A stretch of 64,000 nt of DNA, from NCBI GenBank assembly GCA_003508835.1, contig PUFA01000072.1, positions 7,352,501-7,416,500 on the forward strand. The letters are read 5' to 3'. The notes under the pieces were generated by a model, which had not been told where the DNA came from, did no database searches, and saw only the letters and a program-made list of their open reading frames with translations. This document shows positions 1 to 10,629 of the stretch, piece by piece. The position numbers and the translations under genes are program-made. Numbering within the stretch: position 1 is the stretch's first letter; each line of letters begins with the position of its first letter. This DNA comes from Eonycteris spelaea. Lineage: Eukaryota; Chordata; Mammalia; Chiroptera; Pteropodidae.

Positions 1-554
1 TCGAGCTCCTTCTCTGTGACAGGCATTGCCCTAGCAACTGAGGATACGGCAGGGAATAAAATAAAGCCCCTGCCCTTATCAGAGAAACCAACAATGAACA
101 AACAAACAAGTCAATATACGTCCGACGAGCTGGGTGTCATGGAGAAAATAAAGCAGGGTGAAGGGTGGGTGCCTGAAGGTGCCGCGTTATACGGGGTGCT
201 TAGGTATGGTCAGGGACACTAGGGGAAGGCCGGAAGGAAGTGGGCGCAGACCTGGCAGACATCCGGGAGGGGCGATCATGGCCACAGGGATGGCAGGGAC
301 TTCAAGTGTCAGATGGCAAACCAGAGCTAGACTAGTAAGTTCTAGGAGCAGAAAGGCTGATTACGGGAGTGAGAGAAGGTGAGGCTGGAGAGAAGGCTCG
401 TGGGCGGGCAGAGAAGGGGTATGGATGACGACACCCCCAAACCTTGGGGCCAACACGTAAGAGGACTTACACTCATGACGAGCATTTTAAAAGTGATTGG
501 GATCGTCTCGCTTAATGTCAGAAAGAAAACTCGACAAGGTAGATATGCTTCTTG

Positions 555-660
555 TTGACCATTGCTTCATTTTACAGATGAGAAAACCGAGTCTCAGCTC
601 AAGGTTGCTCAGAGGTGGAGGCAGGGTTCGAAGGCACCAGAACCCAGACTGGGGGGGCCA
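555..660 (-). repeat. MIR SINE fragment
   Basis: The segment contains tttacagatgagaaaaccga followed by a degraded tail ending in cagggttcgaaggc, the typical reverse-orientation order of the MIR core. MIR is an ancient tRNA-derived SINE found in all mammals. Confidence 0.
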
Positions 661-1904
661 TCTGACAGGTTGGTGCCCCCAGTACCAGAAGGAGTTGGTG
701 GGGGGGCCTTGCAGGGCTCCCAGGCCCAGAGGGAGGCTTTTGGGCCCAGACACCTGGCTGGCCCCTCCCTCCCTCCCCGCCAGGCCCCGCCCCTCACCCA
801 GCGCCACTCGCTGGCCCTGCCTTCTGCCCAGCGTGTGGACAGGAGGGGTGGGGTGGCAAGGGGCAACCAGGACGGCTCGGCAGCCCGGCCTGTTTTCCTT
901 TCTACTGCAGGCTGCGGGGCGCTGCCGGCAGTTGCCGCTGGCGCATGTGTTGCTGTTGGCATCCCAAGGCCCCAAATTACGATGACTAATTCCCACCACT
1001 TCAGGCAGCTTCGGGGCTGTCTGCAGCACTGTGCTCCAGGAGGAGCGAGGACGGAAATCCCACAGCAGCACCCTAACACCCAGCATCCATTCCGGCTCCG
1101 TCGCCCGACTCCCTGAGGGACCAGGAGTCCAAGGGATGGAGAGGGAGGTTCCAGCCAATCAGAGCTCTCCGTCGACTGCAGCCAAACCCGAGGACATCCA
1201 GCCACGAGAGGCCAATTTCTTCATCAACAGAGCCCAACTAGCTTGTTTTGTAAGCTAGTGAGTCCTCCATCACCAGGAGTATGCAAGCAGACACCAGAAG
1301 GCCACTTGTCCCACATTTATGGGGAGCAGGCTTTTCATGTTTCTTCCAAGTCAAGTGCACTGATTCACGTTAGTCCTGAGGACGGAGAATGAGTTCATTG
1401 TCCCTTACCGTTTAGCTGACAGCCCAACTGTGTCCTGTGGTACAAAGTCAAATGCATACCAATACAGTTTAACACATCATTTTCAAGTCCGCCGTTCGGG
1501 CGCTGTTTAAACAGAGAACGGCTGTAAAGGACTTGGCCTCTTTCCCAGCCTCCCTTCCCTGATGGAACAAGGCTCCTGGCCTCACTCTGGCCTTCCAGGA
1601 GAGGACATGGGAGAGGCAGAGTCGATAAATATTTGCCGAACAATGCATGAAAGAGAGGGCTTCTGAGGCAGGTGTCAGAAGCACCAAACTGTGTTACTCA
1701 TCTAACCACAGCCGGAACGTTCCAGACTCCCGGGCTGAAGGCAAGGGCGCACAGGACCAAGGAGAGACGGGCGTGGGGCAGAGCCATCTCTCTGGCCCTG
1801 GGAGAAGGGGACGTAGGGAGCAGGGACACGGCCAGCCCACTCTTGTGTGAGTGTGGGGCTTCTGACACGTACCAGCTGAGCCCCAGGCGAGCATGCCACT
1901 CGGC

Positions 1905-2065
1905 CTTGTGGTAATTAGCAAGAGGCCCTGATCAATAAGTTATTTTTTGCTGTCAGTAATTAATAATTACAGCTTAGCCACACCATGTAATTAAACTTTC
2001 ATCCTGCTCCCTCGAGTGCTGTTTGGCTTTTATTGTGATTAGCTCCCAGCACTAAACTTTCTCCC
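1905..2065. promoter_or_regulatory. Candidate conserved noncoding element in SDK2 intron 1
   Basis: An AT-rich block in GC-richer DNA holds several homeodomain-type cores: GGTAATTAGC near 1909, AGTAATTAATAATTAC near 1955, GTAATTAAAC near 1988 and GTGATTAGC near 2035, plus CTGATCAATAAG. No known repeat was recognised in it. The dense intact TAATTA-class sites suggest a developmental enhancer. That is inference only and needs a cross-species alignment. Confidence 0.
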
Positions 2066-2524
2066 TTTGGAGACTTCAGGAGCCTCCAGAGCTGGGCTTC
2101 CTAGAACTCCTCGGGGTTCCTCCACTGCCTGGCCCACTCAGCTCACAGCCCGCTTTGTCCCTCCCCCAGGTACCGTCTTTCCGAAAGGACCTTCCGGATC
2201 AGCTGGCAGGACTGCTACTGTCCTCCTTCTAGCCTCTTGGCCTCCTCGGGATGTCCACCAGCAGTGACCAAGCTTCACAGCACAGAAAGGTCCTTAGAGG
2301 CGTCTGCGAGAATGCAGACATCCAGGCTCACCCAGATATCTGTGATCAGGGTACCCAGGAGTGGAGCCCAGGCCTGCTGGACAACCATGATGGGACAGAG
2401 TGATGGAGCCACCGGAGGAAGTAAAAAGAAGGGTCTCCGGGAAGGAGAAAGCATTCAAGGCCTTTTAGGTGGGTGGCCAGGAACCACTCCACAGGGCGCA
2501 TTGACTTATAGTGTAAAAACAATC

Positions 2525-2600
2525 ATCATCATAATTACCCTTTATTAAGCACTGCCTGCATGCCAGGCACTTGGCCTCCTCCCCACCCACCCCAACACCT
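2525..2600 (-). repeat. MIR-like fragment
   Basis: The text ccctttattaagcactgcct, followed by tgccaggcactt, resembles the end of MIR in reverse orientation (tttattgagcacttactatgtgccaggcac). It is short and diverged. Confidence 0.
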
Positions 2601-3769
2601 CGAATCCTCGAATTGACTGCTCTTCCTCCAACATCGCTTACTTAGTTTGGGAAATGAGTGGGAATTGTGTGACATCCACTTGAGGGGGAAATGGTTAAGT
2701 GGTGGTATTCAGCATAAGTCCCCTGGTGACCCCACAAGCCCACCCCAGCTGCCCAGGTACAATACCTGGAAAAAAAAAAAAACCAGCAAAAAACACTAAG
2801 TCTAGATGGAATCTGGCAGTGACCAATGTGAGGTTTGTCCCAAGGGAGGACCACTGTCGGTCCCTCATTCTGTGTCATGATCGGAGAATGGGGCTCGTGG
2901 ATTCACGAGTGACAAACAGTGTTAATGACTTCAACCACCCCAAAGGCTCATGACCATGGCCACACACTTAAGGAGAAACTACGCTCTTAACCCCAAAGCA
3001 GATAAGAAAGCACCCCCAGCCCCATGGCTGGACCCTGCCCTCCACCCCAACACACAAATGCAACGCTGACCCCAAGCTTGGGCCAAGACCAAGTCCCCAC
3101 AATCCCCTGCACCGTTTGCCACCTGGGAGACAAATGGAAGGAGAGGACCCCATGGAGGAAGAAAAACACTCTCTCAGACCAGAGAACACAAATGGAGCAG
3201 CAGGGGACCCTGGGCAGCCACTCTCAAAAGACAGCAAACAGGAGAAGCCGGAGAGGGAGCGAATCAATCAAAGAGACCTTCACCGCTTCTGACCTTCACC
3301 GCAAGCCCCTTGCACAGGAACTCAGGGACAGAGGTAGCCGGGTCTTAACTTCGGCAGGACGGGTGGGATCTTGACTTCAGGTAGAGGGGACAGGTGTGGA
3401 GGTGGGCATGGAAAAGACTTAATGACTCAAAAGGAAAGACCTTCAGGTGACCTGGGGACTGACTCCTTATGGGCCTGGCCCTAGATGGAACAAGCACTTG
3501 CGTGCCACCTGCCCAAGGAATCATGCTGTTGCTGTAATTAAGTTAGAAGCATCTGTACAGAGGCCGACATCCCTCGGAGCACTTCCTGTCTCCTGCCTTT
3601 GGGCTGGTCATGCTGCGGGTTTCTCAGAGCAAAGCTGTGAGGTGTCCCAGGGCAGCCCGCAATCTGTTCCTATTCTGGCAGCCCCCCAGTTCCTTGGGGA
3701 CCCCACAAGCCCACCCCAGCTGCAGATGGTCCTGGTTCCAGTGAGAAGGGGGGGTCTTAGAACCCAGTC

Positions 3770-4025
3770 CGGACTGCCCCCTCATCACTCAGCAGCCTTG
3801 ATCAAGTCACTGAATGCCCCTGGCCCTCACTTTCCCATCTGTTAAATGGCTACTTGAATAAGATGACTCTGAGGTCCCGCCTGCTGGAAGATTTTATGAA
3901 GACCATAAATATAATAACTTTTATTACTTTACATTTATAGGGCCCGTTAACAAAATTTCCAAGTGCTTTAATGTAAATTACCTAGTAAAATCCTCCCCTC
4001 AACCCGGTGGGCGCTGATTATGGTC
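3770..4025 (+). repeat. Two adjoining MIR-like fragments
   Basis: 3798-3895 has tcaagtcactgaatgcccct and cccatctgttaaatggctac, the forward MIR core. 3905-4022 has a tttacatttatagg...aagtgcttta...aaatcctcccctcaa order like MIR in the opposite orientation, so two insertions probably abut. The boundary is approximate. Confidence 0.
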
Positions 4026-5285
4026 AGCTCTTTGATCTTGGCTCTCTGGCCTGCCTGACTCTGGGCGCACTGGGCCGGGTACCCCCACCCCACCCCAGCC
4101 CAGAGGTAGGTGTGGCCCCTTTCGAGGCTGCCGCCTCTGCCTCCGAGGGTGAGCAGCCTTCGGGAGTGGGGCTCAGGCCCCTTCCCACGCCTGGAAGAGG
4201 GAAAGCCAAGTCCCTCGAGTCCCGGAGCCCAGTCCAGGCTTGTCTCCCTCCGCCCCCAGCAGGCGCCGCTCGGGCACCACTGGCACCACTGTCTGGGTCT
4301 GCGAACCCCAAAGGCAAGGAAGCGCCCGCGCAGCCGCCCTCGCCATCTGGGACCTGCCAGGGGACTGGGGGGATGGGGGACGTTTGGGCACCCGCTCTCT
4401 AGAGGGGAACAGTGCGGATCACGCCTCCTCATCCTTATCCTTTCTAACACTCCCACCCCCGAAGCCCACCAAGCCCTTCTCCACCGCGAGGCTGCTCCAG
4501 GCGGCTACAGGTCAGAGCTGCGTTTGCAGAGACAATCGAGCGGCCAGTGGGAGCTGGAAGCAAAGGCAGGAGCTGTGTGTGTCTGGGGGGTGGGAGGGAG
4601 GAGGCCTGAAACCCTTCCTGTGCACCACCTCCGCGGCGGGTCCGGGACTGCACCGCGACCTGGGGCTCCCTGCCCGCACCGCGGAGCGCCCCCAGTCCCA
4701 GCGGCCCGCCAGGCAGCCAGGCGCGGGCTCTGTACGCGGCCAGGCCCGGCGACCACGCTCCCCGGCGCCGGGCCGGCACCCAGCGCCGGATTCAGGCTCC
4801 TTCTCGCCGCTCCCTCCGCCCTGGCTGACCAGCGCCGGCCCGGCAGGGCCTTGCCTTCTCCGCGGCCCCGGAGCGGGGAACCCGGAGCCCGGCCTGAGGA
4901 GCTCGCAGGAGCTGGGCGCTGAGCCGGGCAGGGAATGGCGCGCCCCTCCCTCGCCAGCCCGAGGGCACCCACAGCGGGTGGGGGGAGTAGCAACACCCCC
5001 CCACCCCCACCCCCGCATCTTAGGCTCTTCTTAGCCTCCCCGGGCGACGCCTCCCAGTACGGACCTTCACCTTCCCTCAGAAAGCCACAAGTCTCAGAAA
5101 GACTGCCCCACCCCACCCCCAGAGCCCCCAAAACTCGAGGATGGGGTCCTGAAACTCCCCGGAGAGCGCTCTGCCCAGGCCAAGCCCGGTGTCCGAGAGG
5201 CCACCACGAGGCCAGCAGACTCCCGCCTCCCTCCCTCCCCGCCCCCTCCCCTGGCCCCCACCTCAGCCCCACGTGGGGGTGGCCC

Positions 5286-5294
5286 TCCTACCTT
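5286..5294 (-). promoter_or_regulatory. SDK2: 5' splice site of SDK2 exon 1
   Basis: On the minus strand the sequence reads AAG|GTAGGA, with the GT at 5291-5290. It fits the mammalian donor consensus (MAG|GTRAGT) except at +4 and +6. It follows directly on the GCC CAA G that ends the recalled SDK2 signal-peptide exon, which supports the exon end and a phase-1 intron. Confidence 0.
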
Positions 5295-5354
5295 GGGCTC
5301 TGGCCGGGGGGATCCGGTGCAAGGCCAGCAGAGTCCAGAAATCAGCCCCCACAT
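5292..5354 (-). CDS. SDK2: SDK2 first coding exon (signal peptide), apparent 1-nt frameshift
   Basis: SDK2 is a single-pass membrane protein of the immunoglobulin superfamily (six Ig domains, thirteen fibronectin III domains) that mediates homophilic adhesion at retinal synapses. Only its signal-peptide exon lies here. The minus strand has an ATG at 5354 in good context (caccATG, A at -3) and ends at 5292 in CCCAAG before GTAGGA, a good 5' splice site. As written the frame reads MWGLISGLCWPCTGSPRPEPK. The +1 frame reads FWTLLALHRIPPARAQ, which closely matches the recalled human/mouse SDK2 signal peptide ([21 protein letters not shown]-type). MWGL and the matching tail are therefore in different frames. 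The exon is 63 nt where 64 would keep the frame and leave phase 1 at the donor. This may be a real deletion or an assembly error, perhaps within the T run near 5339-5341. Locus identity is fairly sure; coding capacity is not. Confidence 0.
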
Positions 5355-5396
5355 GGTGACCAGCGCGGGTTGGTGCGGGGGTTTCCTCCTCAGGGC

Positions 5397-5402
5397 TTTA
5401 TA
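5397..5402 (-). promoter_or_regulatory. TATA box of the SDK2 core promoter
   Basis: The minus strand reads GATTATAAAGCC across this point. A start 25-30 nt downstream would fall near 5367-5372 and give a 5' leader of only about 15 nt before the ATG at 5354. Upstream on the same strand are an inverted CCAAT box (plus-strand CCAAT at 5503-5507) and a cluster of GC boxes (CCGCCCC-type, 5743-5770). The surrounding CpG island may add dispersed starts farther upstream. The order GC boxes, CCAAT, TATA, short leader, ATG supports the exon call. Confidence 0.
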
Positions 5403-6849
5403 ATCCTGGTGGGGTCCAACACCCCGGGCTTCGTCCCAGGAGACTGTCCTCGCGGCTCCGGCCCAGGGCGGAATATGCCCGGGAGGGGCAGCTCTGGCGA
5501 CCCCAATCCTCTCTCGTCCTCTTTGGTCCCAGTCCGATGCCGGCGGCGCGCCCGGAAGGCGAGGGGTGAGCCCAGAGAAAGGGAGAAGCCGTGCTCTCGG
5601 ACTCGGGGCGCCTTCCTCCTTTCGCACCCCAAGTCCGAGCTTGTTCTCTCGGGCAGGGCGGCCTCTGCGATTCGGCCGGGTCCCGGGCCGGGCTCCGGAC
5701 TGAGAGGACAACTTCAGGAAACTTCCTCCAGTGGCCACGTTGCCCGCCCCCCGCCCCCACCCCGCCCCCTGGCTGGGTCGTCTGGGCGGACGCAGTCACC
5801 GGCGTTCCAGGCGCCGGGCCCCCGGGGCCGGGCCGGGGCCGAGCGCCGCGGCAGACGCGGGTGCGGGGGTTCTTTCAGGGGCGCGGGTTTCGGGGGCGCG
5901 GTTTGCATCGCGGTCCGAATCTCCCTGGAGCTGAAGTTTTCTTCTCGCTAACTTTGCAGGCGGCATCTGACGGGGCCGAGCCACCCCTGTCGGCTCCACA
6001 GTTCTGGCGCCCAATCCGGGGACTCTTCGGTCCCTCGCGAGGGCCCCGGGGCCGGGCGCGCCCTCGGCTCCGCGCCCAGCCGGCTAGCAAACTTTGCGGG
6101 TCCCGCGGCCCGGCGCGCAGCCCCGCGCGCCCATGTCCGCGCCGGCTGCGGGGCGGCGGGGACGGCTGCCGAGCCCGGCCACCCGGGCTGTTTGCGGCGC
6201 CCGGGCACGAGCCTCCTGCCGGCCGGAGGATGGAGCGGCGGCTTCTGCCCTCCGCCGCGCCCTGGCCGGAGCTCTCGGCGAGACGCGCGGAGAGCCCGGC
6301 GGGCAGCCCCGGCTCCGGGGGCGCGGCGCCTCCTCGGACCGCCCGGCGCTCGCCGACCGGCCCGGCGCGTGGAGCAGCGGCCGCCGCGCCAGCCCCAGCC
6401 CCGGCCCCAGCGCCTCGGCCGCGCGCCGCCGCTCGCCGAGCCGCCGCCTCTCCGCTTCCCGGGCTCGGCGTCCGGAGAGCCGCTCCTGCCCGCGCCGAGC
6501 CGGAGCTGCGGGGGCAGCGTGAGCCGGGGACGAGCGCGGCGGAGGCGGAGGCGGCGACGCGGAGAGGGGGGCCGAGCGCTACCCAGTGGCCGCGACTGGA
6601 GAGCAGCCTCCGCGCGGGGAGGGCGGCGGCGGCGGCGGCGGCCCCGAGTCGGGCCCGGGAGCGAGCCCCGCAAAACACAATCCGTCAGCGTGGCCGCGGG
6701 CGCCCAGCGTTTCCGGGACCCGCCGGGGGGCAGCAGTGCCAGCCTCGTACCGTCAGGAGGGGACGCGCGCCAGCCCCTCCGCTCTCTGAGCCCCCCACGC
6801 CTCCCGCAGAGGCCTCATCGGATTCCCACTCTCTCGCTTAGCCGGGAAC

Positions 6850-8471
6850 CCCAGCAGCCTTCCCCGACATTGAGTGACAGGGGTAGAGAGTGTGTTGGGA
6901 AGAGGGGGTCGCTCAACTGGTTGATTCCAGTTTCTTCTTCCCAGGTCAGGCTGTCAAAAGTCTGGAAATGCTCAGGGCAGAGAGTAAGACAAAAGGGAGG
7001 CCAGAGACTTACAGATGGCTGAGAAAGTGAAGTTGGTGCCAGGGTCTCTGCATTCTTTGGTTCTTCCGGGCTGTTTGCAAAGGGTAGAAGAACGGAAATT
7101 GGTGAGAGAGCCACACGGAGGAGTCCTGGGAGGCTTCCTCGTCGTGGGTCCAGAGGAGTGAGCAGGGCCAGGACTCCCGATGGCCAGGAGCCCAGCTCCG
7201 AGTTGCAGGACTCAGTTAAACGTTCCTGGACACCAGACAGCTTTGCTTCCCTGGATCCCTTCCTCCGTTAAAAGAAATATATGTTAAAAATAATATTTTA
7301 TGATGGTTGGCAGAAAGACATATTTATTAATATCACATACTCAAACATTTTCTTCAACCTAAAAGTTCATTTATTACTTCTGATTTTAAAAGAAATGTTT
7401 TCATGGGCCCCTAAACGCCTGTGCTCCCTGGCACGTTGCCTGCTGAGTCAGGTGGAAGGGGGGGGCCCTGCCCACTTGTGTTACTGTTGGGAAGCAAAGA
7501 GCCATGAGACCCCCACCTTGGCCACAGCGCTTTCTCCTCTGTCCCTGGTGGCTCCCTCCACCCCAGAGGGCATCACTTCTGATAGCTGCGGAGTGCACAC
7601 AGCCATCAAAAACATTTCTTCACCTGCCACGGAAAAAGAACTATAGTGTCCTCCTGAAAACGGCTGAGAAGCTGGCCTGCCTACTCTACGGTCCTTCAAT
7701 CGCCTCATTCAGACAACATTTTGTCGACTTTTATCTCTGGCAACCTGTGCTCCATCCCAGGCCGAAACCCTTCTGGATGGCTGATTGGGAAATGAGAGAG
7801 GGCTTTGGGGGCAGGTGGCCTCAATGTGGCCAGCTCTCCTTGCCCTTGATGGCCATGCCATTGCCAGATGCGTTAGGGATGCCCAGCTGTGCCCCCCCAC
7901 ACACACACATGTGCTTTAACCACCCCAGCCTAGAGCCCAGGCCCTTCCCAGATCATGGAGAAAAGCTGGTCTGCAGGGTGCTGTTTCACAGCTCGCTCAC
8001 AGAGGGGGCCTGAGAGCTGGATTTGCCGGAACCTGTCCTCAGCCGGGAGAGGAGCAGAAAGGCTGAAACTCCCTTCTCAGACGGTGGGAGCTCACATCAT
8101 CAACACAACTGTCAGAAACCCTGGTGGAATCCACCCTCTTCGCATCCAATCCCAGACTTCCGGCAGCCAGGAGTCTGATCTGGATGCTGCTGGGCTCCAA
8201 ACAGGTTTATTCTCTTTGTAGGAAGAGACTTGGTTGCACAACCATGTGTAGCCCTAGCACCTTCTTCCGGGAGTTTGATCCCCAAAGGCCAGGGCAGGCC
8301 ACCAACCGGGGACTTGTGGGGAGGCTGGAGGTTTCCTTTCGTGATGGAAGTCACCAGGCATCCCTGGTGTTAGCGGAGCAGACAGCACCCCACTGGCAGC
8401 TCTTAAGGCAAATCTGTCTCCATCCCTCTGGATGTGGAGAAGAGGACACAGGCTCTTTCTGGCCTCAGCCT

Positions 8472-8510
<39 letters not shown>

Positions 8511-9840
8511 GAACTGATTTTGCTTCTTATCAGAGTTTTGCTGGGCCAGGAGGAGCAGCCGGCCACTTTGAGAGGGGCTCATGACTGGGAACGTCATTCG
8601 CAGACACCATGACCTCACTCTGGCCACCAGCGGCGTAATTAGAGGTTGCAAACAGTCCAGTTCCATGGTGGGTGCCGCGTCAGGAGGGGCTGTGTGGCTT
8701 TCTCAGGCCTGTTGCAACCCTGTCCTTTCCGACATGAGTCTGTGCCTACAGCTCTCCAGGAAGACGCGGGACAGGGTCTGGGTCGTCTCCCTCCTTTCTA
8801 GCCCATCTCCCTCCACCCCGGAGCCAGCATCTCAGACATGTTCTGTCCGTACATTTCACTCGGAAATTTTGAGTGGGGGGAGGGGCGCTGGGGGTGGGCA
8901 CGTGGCAGAGAGTAACACAATTCATTTCGAAAGAGAAGGGAAGGCATGAATCAGTCTGCTTCACCTTTCCCCTGCTCCCTTTTCAAGCGTGTTTAAAATG
9001 TCACTCTTCTCTTAGAAAAGCCGTCCCTGAACCCCAACAGAGCCACTCTCCTAGCGTCTCATCCCACACATGCAGCCAGGGAGAGAGAGTGACTGCGGAG
9101 CTTTGCCAGGGGCCTTTGGAGCAGGAGGTGCGTCACGCCACGTGCCGGCCATGAGCAAGAAGACAGAGCTCAGGACAGTGGGCTGGAGCTGCTCAATGTC
9201 ACGGAAGGCCAGGCCCTCCTCACCCCGCAGTCCTTCAGCGGCGAACCCGTCCTCTGCGCCATTTCACAGACACGAACCAAAGGGCAGGCAGGGCAGAGCC
9301 AGCTTTTCAATGTGATCATTGTATATCTTTTTCTATTTTCCACCTCAAATGTAACAGCAAGTGGAACAGAGTGTCCCGTTGTAGGGTCAGGCACAGACGC
9401 CATCAGTGGGGGACCAGGCAGGCAGCACTGATACCAGAGGCGAATGCACGTGTGTCTGCTCTGTACCCCCACCCTGTCCCCAGTCCCTTATCCTCTGCTC
9501 CCTGCTTCCCAGGTTACTCTGGCTGCCACCCTCAGCCCAGAAGCCCACTCTGTGGTTACTTCGCTGAGAATAAGGAGCAGAGAGAGTGACCATCAGAAGA
9601 GGGGAAAGGGTTAGACAGGACTCAGCCGAGAAGAGGAATGAAAGAGAGACTAGAGGAGTCAGGAGAAGGGCCTTTAGACTGTTTCAGGGCGAAATCTTCC
9701 AGCGCGCATCTCTCCTTCCAAACGCCACCCTCCCCAGCATCTCATTCTTCCCAGGCTGCTCTCGGGGTTGCCAAGGCAGCGGGGGCGGGGGGGCGAGGTC
9801 CCCTCCCAGAGTAAGGACTTCCAGCCGAGCCCTCTGTTCC
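6850..9840. other. Intergenic DNA upstream of SDK2, no gene seen
   Basis: No coding exon, tRNA or clear repeat was recognised except the (CA)n tract at 8474-8508. An AT-rich patch lies at 7265-7400. Open frames here are short and show no family resemblance. Proximal upstream regulatory elements of SDK2 could lie here, but no site stands out. Confidence 0.
8474..8508. repeat. (CA)n microsatellite
   Basis: An uninterrupted run of about 17 CA units. It is likely polymorphic. Confidence 0.
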
Positions 9841-9844
9841 ACCT

Positions 9845-9990
9845 GAAGGCAACGCAGACGACTAATTGCCTTGAAACAGGACTTCTAGTAAATCATTAAT
9901 GGCATCCTTTTTCCCCCCATTTTGTCCTGTTTTAAAGATGGAAAAAGGGGAGGAGTCGAATAGATAGAAATGGTTTATTCATCTCCATTG
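9845..9990. promoter_or_regulatory. Candidate conserved noncoding element
   Basis: Contains GACTAATTGCC, AAATCATTAATGGC and a long T/C tract, with no recognised repeat. It is a short AT-rich block that looks constrained in otherwise nondescript DNA. Confidence is low without alignment. Confidence 0.
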
Positions 9991-10009
9991 GAAAAGAGAG
10001 AGGCTCCAG

Positions 10010-10625
10010 GTCCCTGTCCAGTCAGCTCAGGCCGCCAGAACAGAATAGCACAGACATTTATTTCTCACAGTTCTGGAGGTTGGTAGGTCAGATCAAGATG
10101 CTGGCCTTCTTAGTTCTTGGTGAAGGGGCTCTTCCGGCTCATAGGTGGCCACCATCTTGCTGTGTCCTCCCAGGCCGGAGAGAGTGAGTTCGGGTCCCTC
10201 TTCTTGTTTTTTTTGTTTGTTTTTTTTTTTTTTTATGTGTGTTTTTAGGCAAGGCAACCCTTGGTTGACCTCACAGATTGCAAGAACCTTGTCAGCTTAC
10301 AATCTCTTATGTTGTTTATTTTTTACACCTACAGTACCTGGCCTTCTTAGGTGGTCTCCCATCCAAGTACTAACCAGGCCCGACCCTGCTTAGCTTCCGA
10401 GGTCAGACAGGATCGGGCTTGTTCAGGGTAGCATGGCTGTAGACTGGTCCCCTTCTTCTTAGTAGGACACTAATCTCATCATTGGGGCCCCATTTTTATG
10501 ACCTCATGTTGAACCAAATTACCTCCCAAAGACCCTATCTCCAAATACGGTCACACTGGGGTGGGGGTGAGGTTAGGGCTTCAATATACGAATTTTGGGA
10601 AGATACAATTTAGCCCACAGCAGTC
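10010..10625 (-). mobile_element. MaLR-type LTR (MLT1-like), split by a SINE
   Basis: Two halves, 10010-10206 and 10446-10625, join into one element in reverse orientation. The first has ccagaacagaatagcacaga, then tttctcacagttctggaggt and ttgctgtgtcctccca. The second has ctaatctcatcattgggg, tgacctcatgttg and cctcccaaagaccc. This is the order of an MLT1-family solo LTR read backwards. MLT1 belongs to the nonautonomous ERVL-MaLR group. The 5S-derived SINE at 10207-10445 lies between the halves, so it is the younger insertion. Confidence 0.
10207..10445 (-). mobile_element. 5S rRNA-derived SINE, copy 1 (nested in an LTR)
   Basis: On the minus strand the element begins gtctacagccatgctaccct and continues with a near-complete 5S rRNA-like sequence. 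It keeps the internal control region (gaagctaagcagggtcgggc, then ttagtacttggatgggagac), the binding site for TFIIIA and RNA polymerase III machinery. A non-5S 3' part follows (gattgtaagctgacaaggtt and onward), then an A-rich tail (poly-T on the plus strand at 10207-10234). Flanks carry an imperfect duplication, ggtccctcttcttg (from 10193) and ggtccccttcttctt (from 10446), as expected for LINE-driven insertion. The architecture matches the 5S-derived SINEs of fruit bats. It is not a functional 5S gene. Confidence 0.
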
Positions 10626-10629
10626 CCCT

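Larger units (their letters stand above)
1..5291 (-). other. SDK2: Start of SDK2 intron 1
   Basis: By position this is the 5' end of SDK2 intron 1, entered at the donor at 5291 and running off the left edge of the window. No further exon was recognised; the next SDK2 exon, encoding the start of the first Ig domain, must lie outside. Contents: MIR copies near 555-660, 2525-2600 and 3770-4025, a short A run near 2770, and a TAATTA-rich candidate conserved element at 1905-2065. Above about 4050 it grades into the CpG island. Confidence 0.
4610..6790. promoter_or_regulatory. CpG island spanning the SDK2 promoter and exon 1
   Basis: CpG is very dense here, peaking at 5800-6700, with many GGCGG/CCGCC motifs and a (GGC)n run near 6630. 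The neighbours below 4000 and above 6850 are CpG-poor. The island lies mostly upstream of the minus-strand ATG at 5354, as expected for a promoter island. Long open frames on both strands (up to about 416 codons on the plus strand) follow from the rarity of stop codons in such DNA. A divergent noncoding transcript to the right is possible but not shown. Confidence 0.

Noticed and set aside
5094..5738. Minus-strand 214-codon frame containing MWGL as an internal stretch
   Set aside because: Its upstream codons cross the TATA box and core promoter and its downstream codons run through the splice donor, so only the 5292-5354 part is plausible exon.
4935..6841. Long overlapping open frames on both strands in the CpG island (up to 416 codons)
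   Set aside because: Stops are rare in GC-rich DNA. The translations are low-complexity Ala/Pro/Arg/Gly with no domain, and frames on opposite strands are equally long.
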